From Drosophila persimilis (lineage: Eukaryota > Arthropoda > Insecta > Diptera > Drosophilidae): a stretch of DNA of 64,000 bases. This document shows, piece by piece, positions 1 through 12,500 of this stretch. The DNA is taken from the NCBI RefSeq assembly GCF_003286085.1, contig NW_020825289.1:4216001-4280000 (forward strand), given 5' to 3'. Made by a program: the position numbers and the translations under genes. The notes beneath the pieces are model-generated. The model was given only the letters and a program-made list of their open reading frames with translations, was not told where the DNA came from and ran no database searches. Position 1 is the stretch's first letter, and the number at the start of each line of letters is the position of its first letter.

Positions 1-2214
1 CCGACAAAAGACTTCTTATGTGCCCTAATATAGAGTCATAAAGTATTAAAAGCTTCCAACTGCTAGCATAAGGCAAAATAAAGATTACAGTCATCTCAGA
101 TTGAATAAACAAAATGTTGAAATATCTGGCAGTAAGGAATAAACAGGAAATAAATTCGATACTACAGTAATTCTTTGAACATATGAGTTCTTCGGGTATC
201 TCTTAAATTGAACAGAAGAAAACATGTTTTTTTAATTATAAATGAATGATATATTCCCTGAATAACTCTCACTCTAAGGATTGAAGGGGGAGTAAAGTTA
301 TTTCCAACTTCTTGGCTTCCAGCACCTGAAACCAGACAGATATTAGCCAAACATTAGCTGGAGTTCTGGCCGCGCGAAGACCAACTTTGACTTGGCTAAT
401 TGCAAATGTCAAAGTTTCTCTCCCACTGATCTATGGACGGGTGGTATTACCTCTTTTACCTCTGACTGTACATTTGTTCATATGTATAGTATGTGTGAGT
501 GTGCGTTAACTGTGATTCATTTGCCGTATAGCGCGACGAACTTGTTGAAAATGGTTTCTAAAGTTTCTAACTTTATGGCCAACATTTTGTAAACTTTATT
601 CCGCTTTGTCCACTCGGAAGGCACTTGAAGTTGTCGTTGTTGCTGTCGTTGTTGCTGCTGCTGCTGCTGTCGCTGGTAGGTAGCTCAAGTTCCTCACTTT
701 GAGTTGAGTTTGAGTTGTCAAGGCCCACGCGCGCCTTCAAAAGCGGCTCGGACTGAAGCTGAGGCTGCGGCTGAGGCTGAAGGCCTACCCTACGAAACGA
801 TTTTAACATTCTGTTACCGTTTCTTGGCCTTTCTACCAACAACACTCGATTATGGTTACATATGTACTCGTATGCTGCCGCGTATCCATCCCATATACAA
901 TATTCATGCGCATTACGCACATTTGCGTAACAGATTCAAGTGCGCGATAAAGAGAGTCTCAAGTGCCACACGGGAGGCAGGAGGGAGAGGCGTGAGGGAG
1001 AAAACATTAAACATTACCCACAAAAAAACAAGAAACTGTTTAAAAAAAATATATATACCTTCTCCGAGTGGCGGCCCCATAGTTGGGAGCATTACGCAGC
1101 AATACAAGTTTTCAAGTGCTCGCCGAAAAGGAGGGAGGGGGGAAAAAACGGGTGATGAAAAAATCCCAGAGACTGAAATATTTTCTGTTTTCTGTTTCGT
1201 ATTGGATTTGATGTTAGGCCCATGACCGGTAAAGAGTCTGCAGAAGTCTTGCGCCTCGGTCTAGGAACTGGTTTTCTCATCGTTTCTCATTTTTTCCAAT
1301 CTGAAAATTAACTGTGTTTTGATTAATACCCGATTATTCCGAACCGATCTGAGCTGAACACTGCATGTGTCCATAAATTATGTTTCCCCTCGCCGACTGA
1401 TGTTCCGACTGTTCTGGCTGCGGCTCTATCGTAATGTGTTAAATGATGCTAGAAAGTGGCTCCAACGATCAGAACGGATGATGGAAGGTCTGCCCCGGAT
1501 GACAGACGTAAATTGCAGGAGTTTTTGCGTAATTTATGAGCAGTTTTCCCCAACTAATTGGCCTAATTATGGTGCAGTTTACTGCGAGGACAATATAAAT
1601 TGCAGCCCAGCATTGGTCCGTCTCTGTCTCCCCTAGAGAGACGATGGCGATTCACACTTCCGCGACTGGCCCAGAGTTTGTTTTAGCCGTGGCAGTTGTG
1701 GCATCAGTTGTTGCTCTTGTGGCAGTTGCAAACGGCAAACAACAAAGGCAGGCAGGCAGGCGGCATCGACAGTCAACGGTCGACAGCTTGAGAGAGTCAA
1801 GAGTCGCCAGTGCCATCGCCATCGCCTCGCCATCGCCGTGTTGCTCTGTGTGTCTCTAAACTTGAGAATCGAGTGCAGGGAATGGCACCCAGAGCCAGAC
1901 TTCAAACTGCAGCATGTGGCTGGGGCAGGGGCACGGGCAGAGGCAGAGGCAGCTTCGGCCTGCAGTGTGTCTGCTGCCAACATCGTGACTAATTACATGC
2001 GACATAAAATGAAAGAAACCCCATGCCCAAAGCTCCAAGCTTCACTGCCAGAGAGACAGAGAGAAAGAGAGCTACAGGTAGCGGTAGAGGAAGAGTAAGA
2101 GGCAGGAGCAAGGAGCAGGGAGCGAGAGCTAGCAACCAGGTCGTATACGTAATTGAAGAAAAAGTATCTGAAAATTGCCAAACAACAACAGCAGCAGTAA
2201 TTGGCAGGAAAAAG

Positions 2215-2218
<4 letters not shown>

Positions 2219-2245
<27 letters not shown>
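2219..2245 (+). repeat. (CAG)9 microsatellite
   Basis: Nine perfect CAG triplets in non-coding sequence. A (CTG)-rich run follows at about 2688-2735. Confidence 0.95.
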
Positions 2246-2246
<1 letters not shown>

Positions 2247-5200
2247 GCAGCATCATCCACTGAAGTCTTGCAACTTGACAATTCAATAAAACTTGAGCTC
2301 TTATTGCCATTCCAGTTGACAAGTCTAATAATCAGCTTTTGGCCATGACATGGCCTGGACTTTCGTGTAATTTGAGGATTTCCAGTGCTGTCAGCTAATT
2401 GAAAGTCGCCTCTCTCTTTCTCTCTCGCTCCTTCGCTCTGAAAGAGCGTCTCCCATCTCCCTGTGGCGGCTGTTCATTAAATCTGCATCTGTTGCAGTTG
2501 CATTCTCCTGAGCCGAACAATTTATGTGGCAAGTATTTTTAGAGCTGGCCACAAAAAAGTGCAATTGCAACAGCAACAGCAATCGCAACTGTTGTTCTGT
2601 TTCTGGTTTCTGGAGGCTGTTCTCTGTTTCTCATCCTGAACGCCCACTGGCATGCCATTGCCATCTGCTGTTGCAACTTATGCTGCCGCTGCTGCTGCTG
2701 CTGCTTCAACTGCTTCTACTGCTTCGACTGCTGTTGCTGCCACACGAAAATAGCGCAAAGTAGTGCATCAATAAACAATAACAATGCTCCTGCTGCCGAT
2801 GCCGATGATGCTGCTGCTGCTGCGGTGCAAACAAAACAGGAAAAGCCAAAGCAGATCTGGCCGGCCACATGTGCGGATGTTGCAACAACTCCAGCCGCTG
2901 GCGAGCAGCGCCTGTCAATAAAACAAAAAACAAAAAAGAAAAAAAAAAAAGAGGAATAGGAGGAAAATCCGAGTAAACCGAAAAGTAAAGCAAAGTGTGG
3001 CAGGGGAAAATAAAACATGTGCAAGTTGTGGCCCGCGGTTAAGTGAAAGAAATAGCTGCCAATAGCGGAAATATTAGCGTTTGGCCTGGCTGCCGATCCC
3101 AGTCGAGGGAGCCCGAGAGAAAACTCCAAAGGAAACTCCGAACAAAGCCCCGTGCCACCTAGAAGACAATGTGTTTATTATTGCATAGAAAGATGGATAA
3201 GAATCGCTGGGTATTGGCCATTTGGAGGCGGAGTAGGGGGAGTGGGCTAATGACTGACGTTGAAAGCCTTTGGAATATGGAAAGCATTCACTGATAAATC
3301 GATCCAAACTGCTATGCTGCTGTTGCTGGATTATATACATATATAGGCATTTAATTTATCCATTGGAACGAGTATTTCCAGTTTTGTGCTCTATCATCCA
3401 TCTACTCGTAGATCTAAACGAGATCAACTTGCTAAAATCTTACCGATTTGAATGTGTAATGTAACACGTGACCTCTACTGAAAACTACGATTATATAGCC
3501 ACAGATAAGGATCTCGTAGAAAGAGAACCGAACCGAGCGGTGTAGATCAATTTTACGGCTGAACTCTGGAAACTATGGGAATTGAATCTGGGAATCGTAT
3601 TCGAGGAGGACTGGGAATGTATCTACTTAGATTCCTCCAAAAACTTCTGCAAAACTTTCGCCTTTCCCTCTCTCTCTCTCTCTTTTTCTTGTAGATAAAA
3701 CCATTTGCATTTCCATGCCATCCTTCAATCTCAAATTCGGGCTGCCAAAAACTCTATGAACCTCCCCCAAGGGCAATCCGGAATGCCAATGCCTGAAGTA
3801 TGCTCGATTACATGTCACCCCACACTCGTATACCACGAGTATATAGAACGAATCAATGCCATCCTGGGCCTAATCCAATTGTCGCTGAAAGGGCAGCCGT
3901 CACTGCACGACCCCTACCCTACCCGTGCGATTCCTGGGCCCAACATCAAATGGCTTGACTTGGCGGGAACGGAACGGAGCGGAGCGGAGCGGGGAAAGTC
4001 AAACCGATTGTGTTAAATCAAATGAAGCATAATTTTTACTCAATTTATGTATGTACGGGTGTGCGGGCCGGAAATTGCAGGCAGTTTTCCCCAGTTAGCG
4101 TTACCGTTGCGGAGCCCAGTCCCAGTGGATCGCTTAGCCTGTCATTCCTTCACCAAAAACGCCCACACCCGCCTAATCGGCAGAGGGTTGATGCTCTGCT
4201 TCTGCCTTTGCTGACTTTGATGAGAGCGGACAGGACAGGACAGTTCTGGGCAGGGTGGAGTAGAGATGGAGAGTGCCTCGGGTACATCATATTTCTATTA
4301 ATGACTTGCATATTTATGAACCCTGGACCCATTGCCATAGCCATTGCCATAGCCATAGCCGGAGTCTCGCCCCGTGGGCACCTCGAAATGAGTGCAAATA
4401 AGCTGATTTTAATAATAGACAAACACGAAGCCCAAACACAAACACAAATACTACGAGAACCCGTACTCGTAGCCATCAAATGTGTTCCGAGTTTGTTTGA
4501 GTTTTGGTCTTGTTCTGGGCCCCCGGCGATGGATGAGTCTATAAAGATACAACATACATAGTCTTGGCCGTCGGGAAGGGAGCAGTTAACTGGAATTCGG
4601 TTTCCCATTGCGAAAGGCGTAATAAACGGGGCTATTGCTGTAGCGAGGAAGACGGAAGAACCCCCCACCGATCTTTGGCGTGCGGCGCTTTCATCCGCAG
4701 TTTTAGTTGCTTTGATGTGGTTCCCTGGCCATGGATTTCGTCAACATGTGGCTCCCGCCTAACGATGCGTGGAAAGTCTTTAAATAAACAGCAGAAGCAG
4801 CAGCTGGCGAAGCAGCACCAGACAGGCCTAGACCAGGGGCCGCCAAGGAAGTTGCCAAACAATATGAACCACATTTGCATATGGTTTCCCCCTCTCTGTT
4901 TCTTTCTTTTTGGCAACGAGTGTAACGACCCAGAGATGGGCTTATGGCTCAGCATTACGTCTAATGTATGGCCGAAAAAAGTGGAGTAGTTACTGCCAAG
5001 TGCTCGGAGCGAAGCTCTGTCTCTGCTTTATGAGCGCTTCTGTGTGGGCCCATCAACATCAACTGTGGGGTTCCCACATCAGACTGGCGCAGGGACAGGG
5101 CCTACGAACTAATATGAAGACGACACAACAATGGGCCTATCAAAGTCGGACAGTCAGTGCCATTCCCTCGCCCCGCTGGAGTCAAAGCCAGCGACAACTA

Positions 5201-7380
5201 ATAGCTCTCCCGTAATGAAGTGTTAAGAAATATCAGACAACGACAACCCGCTAATGAAATACTCGTACCCGTACTCGTACTCGACCAGCATGCCGGGGTA
5301 CCCCTAAATAGTAGTAGGTACTCTCGAGGCACCGACAAAATTGTAATTGAGCAGCCTCTTTGGTAGTTATTTCCAGATGGTAGCCTGTTTGGTGTCTTTT
5401 GATAATGATGGGAAACAGCTTTTGGGCTTGATATTGTCATTATGGCAACGGAACTTCAAGGTGAAGTCGGTTTTGCTTTTCCCATAGAGATTCTCAGCTT
5501 TCGTTGCTTTGGGAAGGGAGTTCTTATCTATTCGGTGATCATTAGTAGTTTCCTCCCCCTTCTATTCAGGCTCCTTGTCCCATACATAGCCCCTTCAATC
5601 ATACATCCCCCAAATTTCCATCGATTTCCATCGAAACGATCCAACACTTGAAATTTTCCATGGCCACACAGACCTGCAATATTTGGGTAAACCAACCCCA
5701 AAAGCAGACATACATAGCTGTCGTACTCGTACTCGTACTCGTAAACCCACAACATGTCTGGCAAATGGAATTAGGAAATCTGTTTCGCCAAATCCAACAA
5801 ATCATGTTAAAGGCGGCCCAGAGCGAGGTGAGTATCGTCGGTCTGGTCGGTCTCTAGCTGGGGACAACGAGAACGAGAACGCGACCGCCGGCGGGCTGAA
5901 TGTTTATACCGCTCTTGGTCTTGGCTGTTTTGAAAACTGTGCGGTTTTTGGTGAGGACGAGAAAGGAACATGGAAGTGGAGGTGGTGCTGGAGCGGTCTG
6001 TGTGGGCGTATGACATTATCGAGGGTGGAAAAGCGTTGCAGGGAGACGGGACACCCAAAAGCAGTCGAAGAAATGCCAGACGGCAAGGGCATAAAGTTTA
6101 TGTAATTATTTTTATGCCGACTCTCATAGCCAAAGTGGAGTGTGGATTCGAGTGGGGGAGTGCGTGGTGCCGGCCTCTCCTGGGGCTGTGTCAGCGTCAG
6201 CGTCAGCGTCAGCCCTTTCCCAGCTCCGTTCGTTCTCTCCCATTTTGTATCCGAGCTGCTAAATATGTGAGTTATGCAATGAATAAAATTAAATTACACA
6301 AATGTCATTGGCTGTGATGTTGCTGTTGTGGCTGCTGCTGCCACCACTGATGCTGGCAGCAACATGTTGCTAATGACAGCCAGGCCTCAAACCCCCCAAC
6401 ACCGCACCACCCCATCCACCACCCATCAGATGCATTTTAATTAAAATTTTGAAGAAGGGCTCGCTTTAATCGAAAGCCTCTGCTGCTGCTGCCACTCCTC
6501 TCCGCCTTCTTTACCCAAAACGGAAATTGTGTGCGGCTGTTGAAGTGTTGGTTGTTATTGCTGCTATCCCCCCGCCCACAACACAAAGCCCCCACCCAAC
6601 CGTAGCCGTGTGATCAGCCTCCACTGCGATATGCATGTTTGTTGTCCTGTCTGCAGGGTTGATTTGGCAAACGACGCAATTTGTTTGTGCTGGCAACAGC
6701 AACAGCAACATGAAACAACCTTTGCCAAGGAATGGAATGGATTGGAGTGGCCAGAATGGTGGGTCAGTGGGTGTCAAACGTCGCGGAGTATGAGCTATTT
6801 GTGCACATTAAATACCGTAGCGTAACCCAGAAGAGCTTTCACTTTTCCCCGACTACGTGTGGGTGTGCATCCTATTCCCTGGGGCCTCGTAAGTGTTGCC
6901 AGGTTGATTGTTTTGCCCTGCACTGGATGGGGTACACAAGAAGGGGTACAGTTGTGTTGACTAAACTCTTTCCTTGCCTTCCTCTGTGCTGCGTGTTAAT
7001 TGCCGGAAAAAGCTCAGTCAAGCTGGGAAGACAAGCGCGTCTGTCTCTCGGTCGGATGTCCATCTGGCTCTGGGCATAAGCAGCATATGAAATCATAAAA
7101 TTTAACGATCGCTGCGTTGTCTGGCATCGAGTGAAACAACCCCCTGGACTGACCAGCTACCACCCAGCTCTTCAGCTCTTCAGTTCTTCTGCTCTGCTGT
7201 TGTGCTGCGCTGCTGCTCTGCTGCTCTGCTGCGTGGCACGTGTTCAAATTACCGTGAAGACGCTTAGGGGTGCATTCTCCACAGAACAACAGCCGAGAGC
7301 CAAACGACATTCAAATTGAGTGAGTGAATTAAAAAACCTGGCAATCAGAGAGAAACAAACTACAGACACAACGCGAGAGA

Positions 7381-7386
7381 CTCTCT

Positions 7387-7430
<44 letters not shown>
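7381..7430 (+). repeat. (CT)n / GAGA tract upstream of Pk-M
   Basis: Pure CT for about 30 bp (7395-7424) inside a 50-bp pyrimidine stretch, 1.8 kb upstream of the Pk-M start codon. On the other strand it is (GA)n, the GAGA-factor binding sequence common at Drosophila promoters and Polycomb elements. Confidence 0.95.
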
Positions 7431-9022
7431 GTGTGTGGAACATGTGCTTGCAACAAAATATGAGCATACGTTCGAGCGTTCGTTTCCTTCCTTCCTTTGT
7501 TTGCTGTTTTTGGGGTTCGTTCGGTTCGAGTTCCCTTCATGGATTTGCTTAGAGGCTTGTGTGTATGTGTGTGTGTCTGAATGCGTGTGTGAGGGGTAAA
7601 AGGTTTTCCTTAGCGTGTGTGTGTGAGTTCACGGGGATCGTGCCGGGCAGACTTTCACGGCTATAAGTTACAACTGAGCACAGTGGTTCGCAAGTCATTG
7701 GTTTCTGTTTTACCATCGCTTTGCGGCGAAAGCGAATTGGAACTTCGGGAAATTCGTACAAGAAAAATATTTACAAATAAGAATTCTGAATCCAACAAAA
7801 TATGGATGATATCTGGAATATCTGGAAGAAGAAATACAAGCAGTTCGAATGGATAAAGTTGTTCTGTGCCAGACATACTGCTTCGAAAACTGATTTCTGA
7901 TTTATTTATTATTTATGAATCAGAGAATAACATCTCATCAGATCTTTGTTGTTTTTGCAGTTTGGATTCAGCTTCTTTCATTTTGACTACGAATCCGCTA
8001 TTCTTAGCATCTTAATTTGCTTTTTGCCATCGCTTTTGAATGCATCCCATACTTCCAACCACTGTACCTATTCCATTTTTCGAACAAAATTCAAGAGCTT
8101 CAAAAGGTGAACACTCACACACTCGCACACCTTCCTCTCCACCACCCCGGCGCTGGCACTTTGTCCCCTCTCTTTGGCTACATAATTTCAACAATATGCG
8201 TGCATTGAACAGAGCCCTCCCACAGTCGCCTGTCGACGGCCGCCTGCCGCCTGCCGCCTGGCCTCCTTCCACCCCACAGCCGCTTCAAACCGAAATCAGA
8301 CATAAAAACATTACATTACAAACCCTTATTTTCCACACACAAATGCACTAAAAAAGGTGGAAGAAGGCAGAAGGAAGAAGGAACAAGGAAAAAAGAACGG
8401 TATCGCAAGGCGAGACAGCGACCAAAACTGAAACTGAAACAGAGAAACCTTTGATGGAGAGGAGAGGAGCGGCTGGGGGTGGCAGCAGTGGAAGGCGACT
8501 CAAGGACGCGAGGCGAAACGGGGCGAGTTCTCATCGGCATCGACAAGGGATGCAAAAGCGAACGCCAGATATTAACCCCTCTCGTGTATGTGTGTGTGTG
8601 TGTGTGCCTCTGTGCCTCTGTGTATCTGTGTGCCTTTGTGCGATGTGTTTTCGCCGTGCCCGTCAATTTTGGTGCCAAAACAAACGCAACGAGCATTTTC
8701 GCCGATTAGAAGGAAGAACAATCCGTGAGTGCAACGTGAGCGGAGAGCAGCGCGCGCCCGTCGTCCGCCGTCCCGTCGATTTTCATATAATTTCTGATAA
8801 CCCGCTAAAGATTATTCGAATAAATAATACAAATAATAATAATAATTCGTGAATCAAGTGGCAAAAAACCCGAAATGGGATTCCAGTGAAATCAAAATCC
8901 GGGAAAAAGCTGAAATCTCTAGAACACAAATTTCTTGTGTACGCTGGCTGTGTGCCTTTGTTATTGTTTGCTCCGCTGCTGCTGCTGCTGCTTCTTCTTT
9001 CAGTTGCTCTCTCAAGGAATAG

Positions 9023-9025
<3 letters not shown>

Positions 9026-9055
<30 letters not shown>
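9026..9055 (+). repeat. (TG)n microsatellite in Pk-M leader
   Basis: Fifteen TG repeats about 200 bp upstream of ATG 9254, probably in the 5' UTR or promoter. A shorter (TG)n run is at 8589-8606. Confidence 0.95.
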
Positions 9056-9059
<4 letters not shown>

Positions 9060-9253
9060 GAGTGTCTCTCCCAGGACCTGCGACTGTGAGCGTGGGCCAG
9101 CGTGTGAGTCAGCGCAAATGGCAATGCGCATCTTTGTTTACCCACGAAATCCCCGGCCAGAAGTGCGGTTCCAGTGAAAGCGGCGCCAAAAGTCTTGCGG
9201 TCTTTTCCCATCCGTGTGGTTTTTTTTGTTTTCGTTTTTTTCGGTCAGAAACA

Positions 9254-9507
9254 ATGAACGATTCGTTTGATAATTTGCATGCCGATAGCGATAGCCAAAA
9301 TCATTTGAGCCACAGCAACAGCAACAGCAACAATAATGGGAATAATGGCAATGATGGACCCCATAATGAAGGCGATTCGGACGAGGAGGTTATCGAGGGC
9401 ATGGCCCTGCTGGAGGGCAACTATCAAGTGCTGCGCCAATGGGTGCCACCCGCTCCCAACTATTGGGATGCACCGCCCAAGGCCATCATCAAGTCGGCCG
9501 AAGTGAG
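9254..9507 (+). CDS. pk: pk exon 1M (Pk-M-specific first coding exon)
   Basis: Begins at ATG 9254 (AACA ATG) and ends before the donor GAG|GTAAAT at 9508, leaving phase 2. It encodes [14 protein letters not shown], a Ser/Asn repeat, then a well-structured acidic and aromatic segment ending [12 protein letters not shown]. The non-repetitive second half reads like selected coding sequence. An open frame continues upstream through a (GT)n tract, but it is low-complexity and has no convincing upstream start. Confidence 0.9.
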
Positions 9508-12500
9508 GTAAATATCAAAAGGAAATGCTAAACCAAGAAAAACTACACTGTGAGAAATTGCAAGCAGTCTCGGAACATGACGAGAAAGTGAATGATCTTT
9601 TTAAGGGATCTTCGTGGCTTCCAATGTCTAGATGTGGACACGCCACATCTAACATCTAATATCTGTTATTCGGATATGTTGTGCTCAGTGCATCAGCATC
9701 ACCATCTGCCAGAGCCAAGCACTTGTGTCAGAAACATGCTTATGCAATTAAAAGTGCAATTTTTGCATTTACATTTGGCCATTGCCTTCAATAACTTTTA
9801 ATTAAGTGCTTCGCTTCGGCATTGATTTGACAGCGCATTCCATTTTGCTGCTCACAAATTGCACAGCAATTAACTCGAATCAGCTCGATCTGCCCCGCAT
9901 CGAATCGAGTGGAGTCTGGAGTCTGGTCTGGCCTGCTCTGCTCTGACTTGGAGCTTGAACTGGACATGGAGGTGGGGTGGGGCTAGAGCTTGGGCTGGTG
10001 CTGGTGCTGGTGCTGGTGATGGCGATGGTCCTGGGGCGTGGGGAACAGGCGTCTCTAACGGTCCAAGGCAGCCGCTGGAGTCGGTGCCATTCAATAAAAG
10101 TGCAGTTATTTGTAACGCACTTTTATGGCCACACAAGCGATGGCCGGTCTGGTTCGACTACTAACCACATACCCCATGCCCCATACCCCGTACCCCATAC
10201 CCCATACCCCATACCCCATACCGACTCCCGGCGATGGAAATCTCAATGGATTTGGCCCCGACGCTTGACAAATAATTTTCGCATTTTTACAGCCTGCAAT
10301 TCATTCAATAAAAATTTGATTATTATGGGCGTCATCAAACGCTGCCAGCACATTTGCATGACAAGCACCAACTAACCGGTGGAAATGAAATTGTAGTGCA
10401 TATTTTCGCAAGTACCCTGGATGTTTAGCGGAGAAAGGTATACCCTTAATTCAGTGGAAGGACTGATCGGTTGTGCCACATCCCAATGGCAGACTTGTGT
10501 TCTTTTCTGTTTTGAGTAGATTTTTCATGCCACCAAAGGGTGTCCCCTAGTCGTGCCCCTCAATGCCAGACTTTTATACTAGTTTTATAAGTAAATCCAA
10601 GAAATAAAGACATAATCTTCGATATTAGTGGAACCGTTGTAGCTTAAACTATACTCCATACAGTAAAAGATTATAAATACTCTTATTATGTGGGGGATCC
10701 GTCACCTCACTCAATGCGGCGGGAAATTGCTGGGATTGATCATAGCTTTACCCGTGATTCTTTGGGGTTTCATTCATCGACTCAACCTAAGAACCCACAA
10801 GATCCGACGGGTCGTGAGTGCATTGTGCATCGATAGAGTATAAACAGATTGTCGGCTGTCTGTCAGTCCTCACTCGACGAGCGCCAACAGTTGGCGCTGT
10901 CTGGATCCGAGTCTGCTGCTCCGAGAGTTGCTGCTGTGTCTCACTGTCAACACCAAGTGGTATGCAACATGCAGCTGGGACAAGTGGTGGGGGCAGCTGT
11001 AGCTCCTCTACAAGTGTCTTCGTCCCAGTCGTCGTCGTCATCGTCGTCGTCGTCGTCGTAGTCGTTGGCGTTGACAACTGCAGCATGAGTCTGCGAAATT
11101 GAGTTGCAGTTGCCGGCTGCCGGCTGCCGCTACCAATGCCGCAGCCTCCTGTATCTGCATGCCTCCTTTTGCTGGCTGCCTTCTGGTGCTTTTTCTGGTA
11201 AATAATAAATGCGTTACTTGAGAGCATGCGAAATGGGAAATCAAAATGCAAACGCTGCCAGATTTCTTGCGGCTGCCTCGGGATGATGCACTTGATGCAG
11301 CAACAATGTCTTTCCCGGTTTTGGCTTTGGCCTGGCTTCGTTTTGTTTTTATCCGCCGGGCCGTTAAGTGCAACAGCAGCAGAAGTCGAAGCAGACGAAG
11401 AGGCGAGCAGCGGGTTTCGCATTGCTGGGAGTATCTTTTGCACGTTCTCAATATGCATTTCTGAATTACAATATGTTGATTGCATTTCGCCGGCACGTAG
11501 ATGGAACACATGCACTCCACGGCACTCCGGGGCTTCCAGCTCCGCGCCGCTCCACTCCCCTGCACACCGCCTTGCCATAATAATGATGAGTATTGAAATT
11601 GGTAACAATGCAGTGCATTTCCGCACACCACAAAACAGTCGGAGACGCAACCCCAACCCACTACCCCCTTTTCAGGCAGTCCCAGTCCGTGGTTCCTCCG
11701 CTGCGGTTAGTGGGGCCTTTGTTCTTGGCCAGGATACGGATACCCTGCTCCTCTGCTCCTCTCACTCGGGTCTAAATTACTTTATACTCGCAGCATATTC
11801 TGGCTTTGTTGGTTGCCTGGGTAATTGATATGGCTTTGTTACACTTGGCCAACTCGGGCTGTTCGCTCTGTTTCGCTTTCCGACTTTTGTTGAGCGAAAA
11901 GTTTCCTTCGAGGACGAACTTATTTCACTTCCCTTCACCGCTTTGAGGGCAATGGGAAATCCTTGATTACGACCCGACCCCTAACCCTTAACCACATGAA
12001 AGCCTCCCTTTGCCGTCGGCCCAAAAACCGCAGATGACATAATTAATGAACCTTCGAACCATCATAAATAAGAAATGGTTTATAGTTATTCCTTGTTGTT
12101 AATTTTGCACATGACTCGTATATAAATCAATTTCATATTTGCCCTTTTCTCTCCCTCTCCCTCTCCCTCTCTCTCGCTCTCGTTTCAGGTAAGTTGATAT
12201 ACGACGACGACAACTGCAACGACGACGACGACGACGACGACGATTCCTTTCTCTTTGCCGCTGGATGGTGGCCTATGGCTGTTGACGGTGCCAGTCACAA
12301 TGGCAACATTAACTATTTTGAATTGTGTGAAGGCGGCACGTCAATGTCATTGAGTCTCGAGGTAAATGGAAATGCAAATAGAAATGGAAATGGAAATTCC
12401 AGGTCGAACAGCCAAAGGCTGCCGTGAAAATTACGAGGACTTGTCACACGACCCAACCTTTTCTTTACATACATTTTATTTCTGGTATTTTCTCGTTTGG

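Larger units (their letters stand above)
1..9253. other. Region upstream of Pk-M start: non-coding, with promoter/5' UTR near its 3' end
   Basis: No recognisable protein family in any frame. CAG/CTG microsatellites lie at about 640-675, 2219-2245 and 2688-2735, a CT tract at 7381-7430, and TG/GT runs at 8589-8606 and 9026-9055. The last 0.5-1.8 kb probably holds the Pk-M promoter and 5' leader: the CT/GAGA tract would bind GAGA factor, and a GC-rich segment lies near 8740-8780, but no TATA box is evident and the start site cannot be fixed. A strong orphan splice donor is at 5827/5828. Confidence 0.6.

Noticed and set aside
10787-11656. 289-codon minus-strand open frame
   Set aside because: Poly-Thr from a TCG microsatellite and no recognisable domain; overlaps another open frame of similar length, a sign of stop-poor GC-rich sequence.
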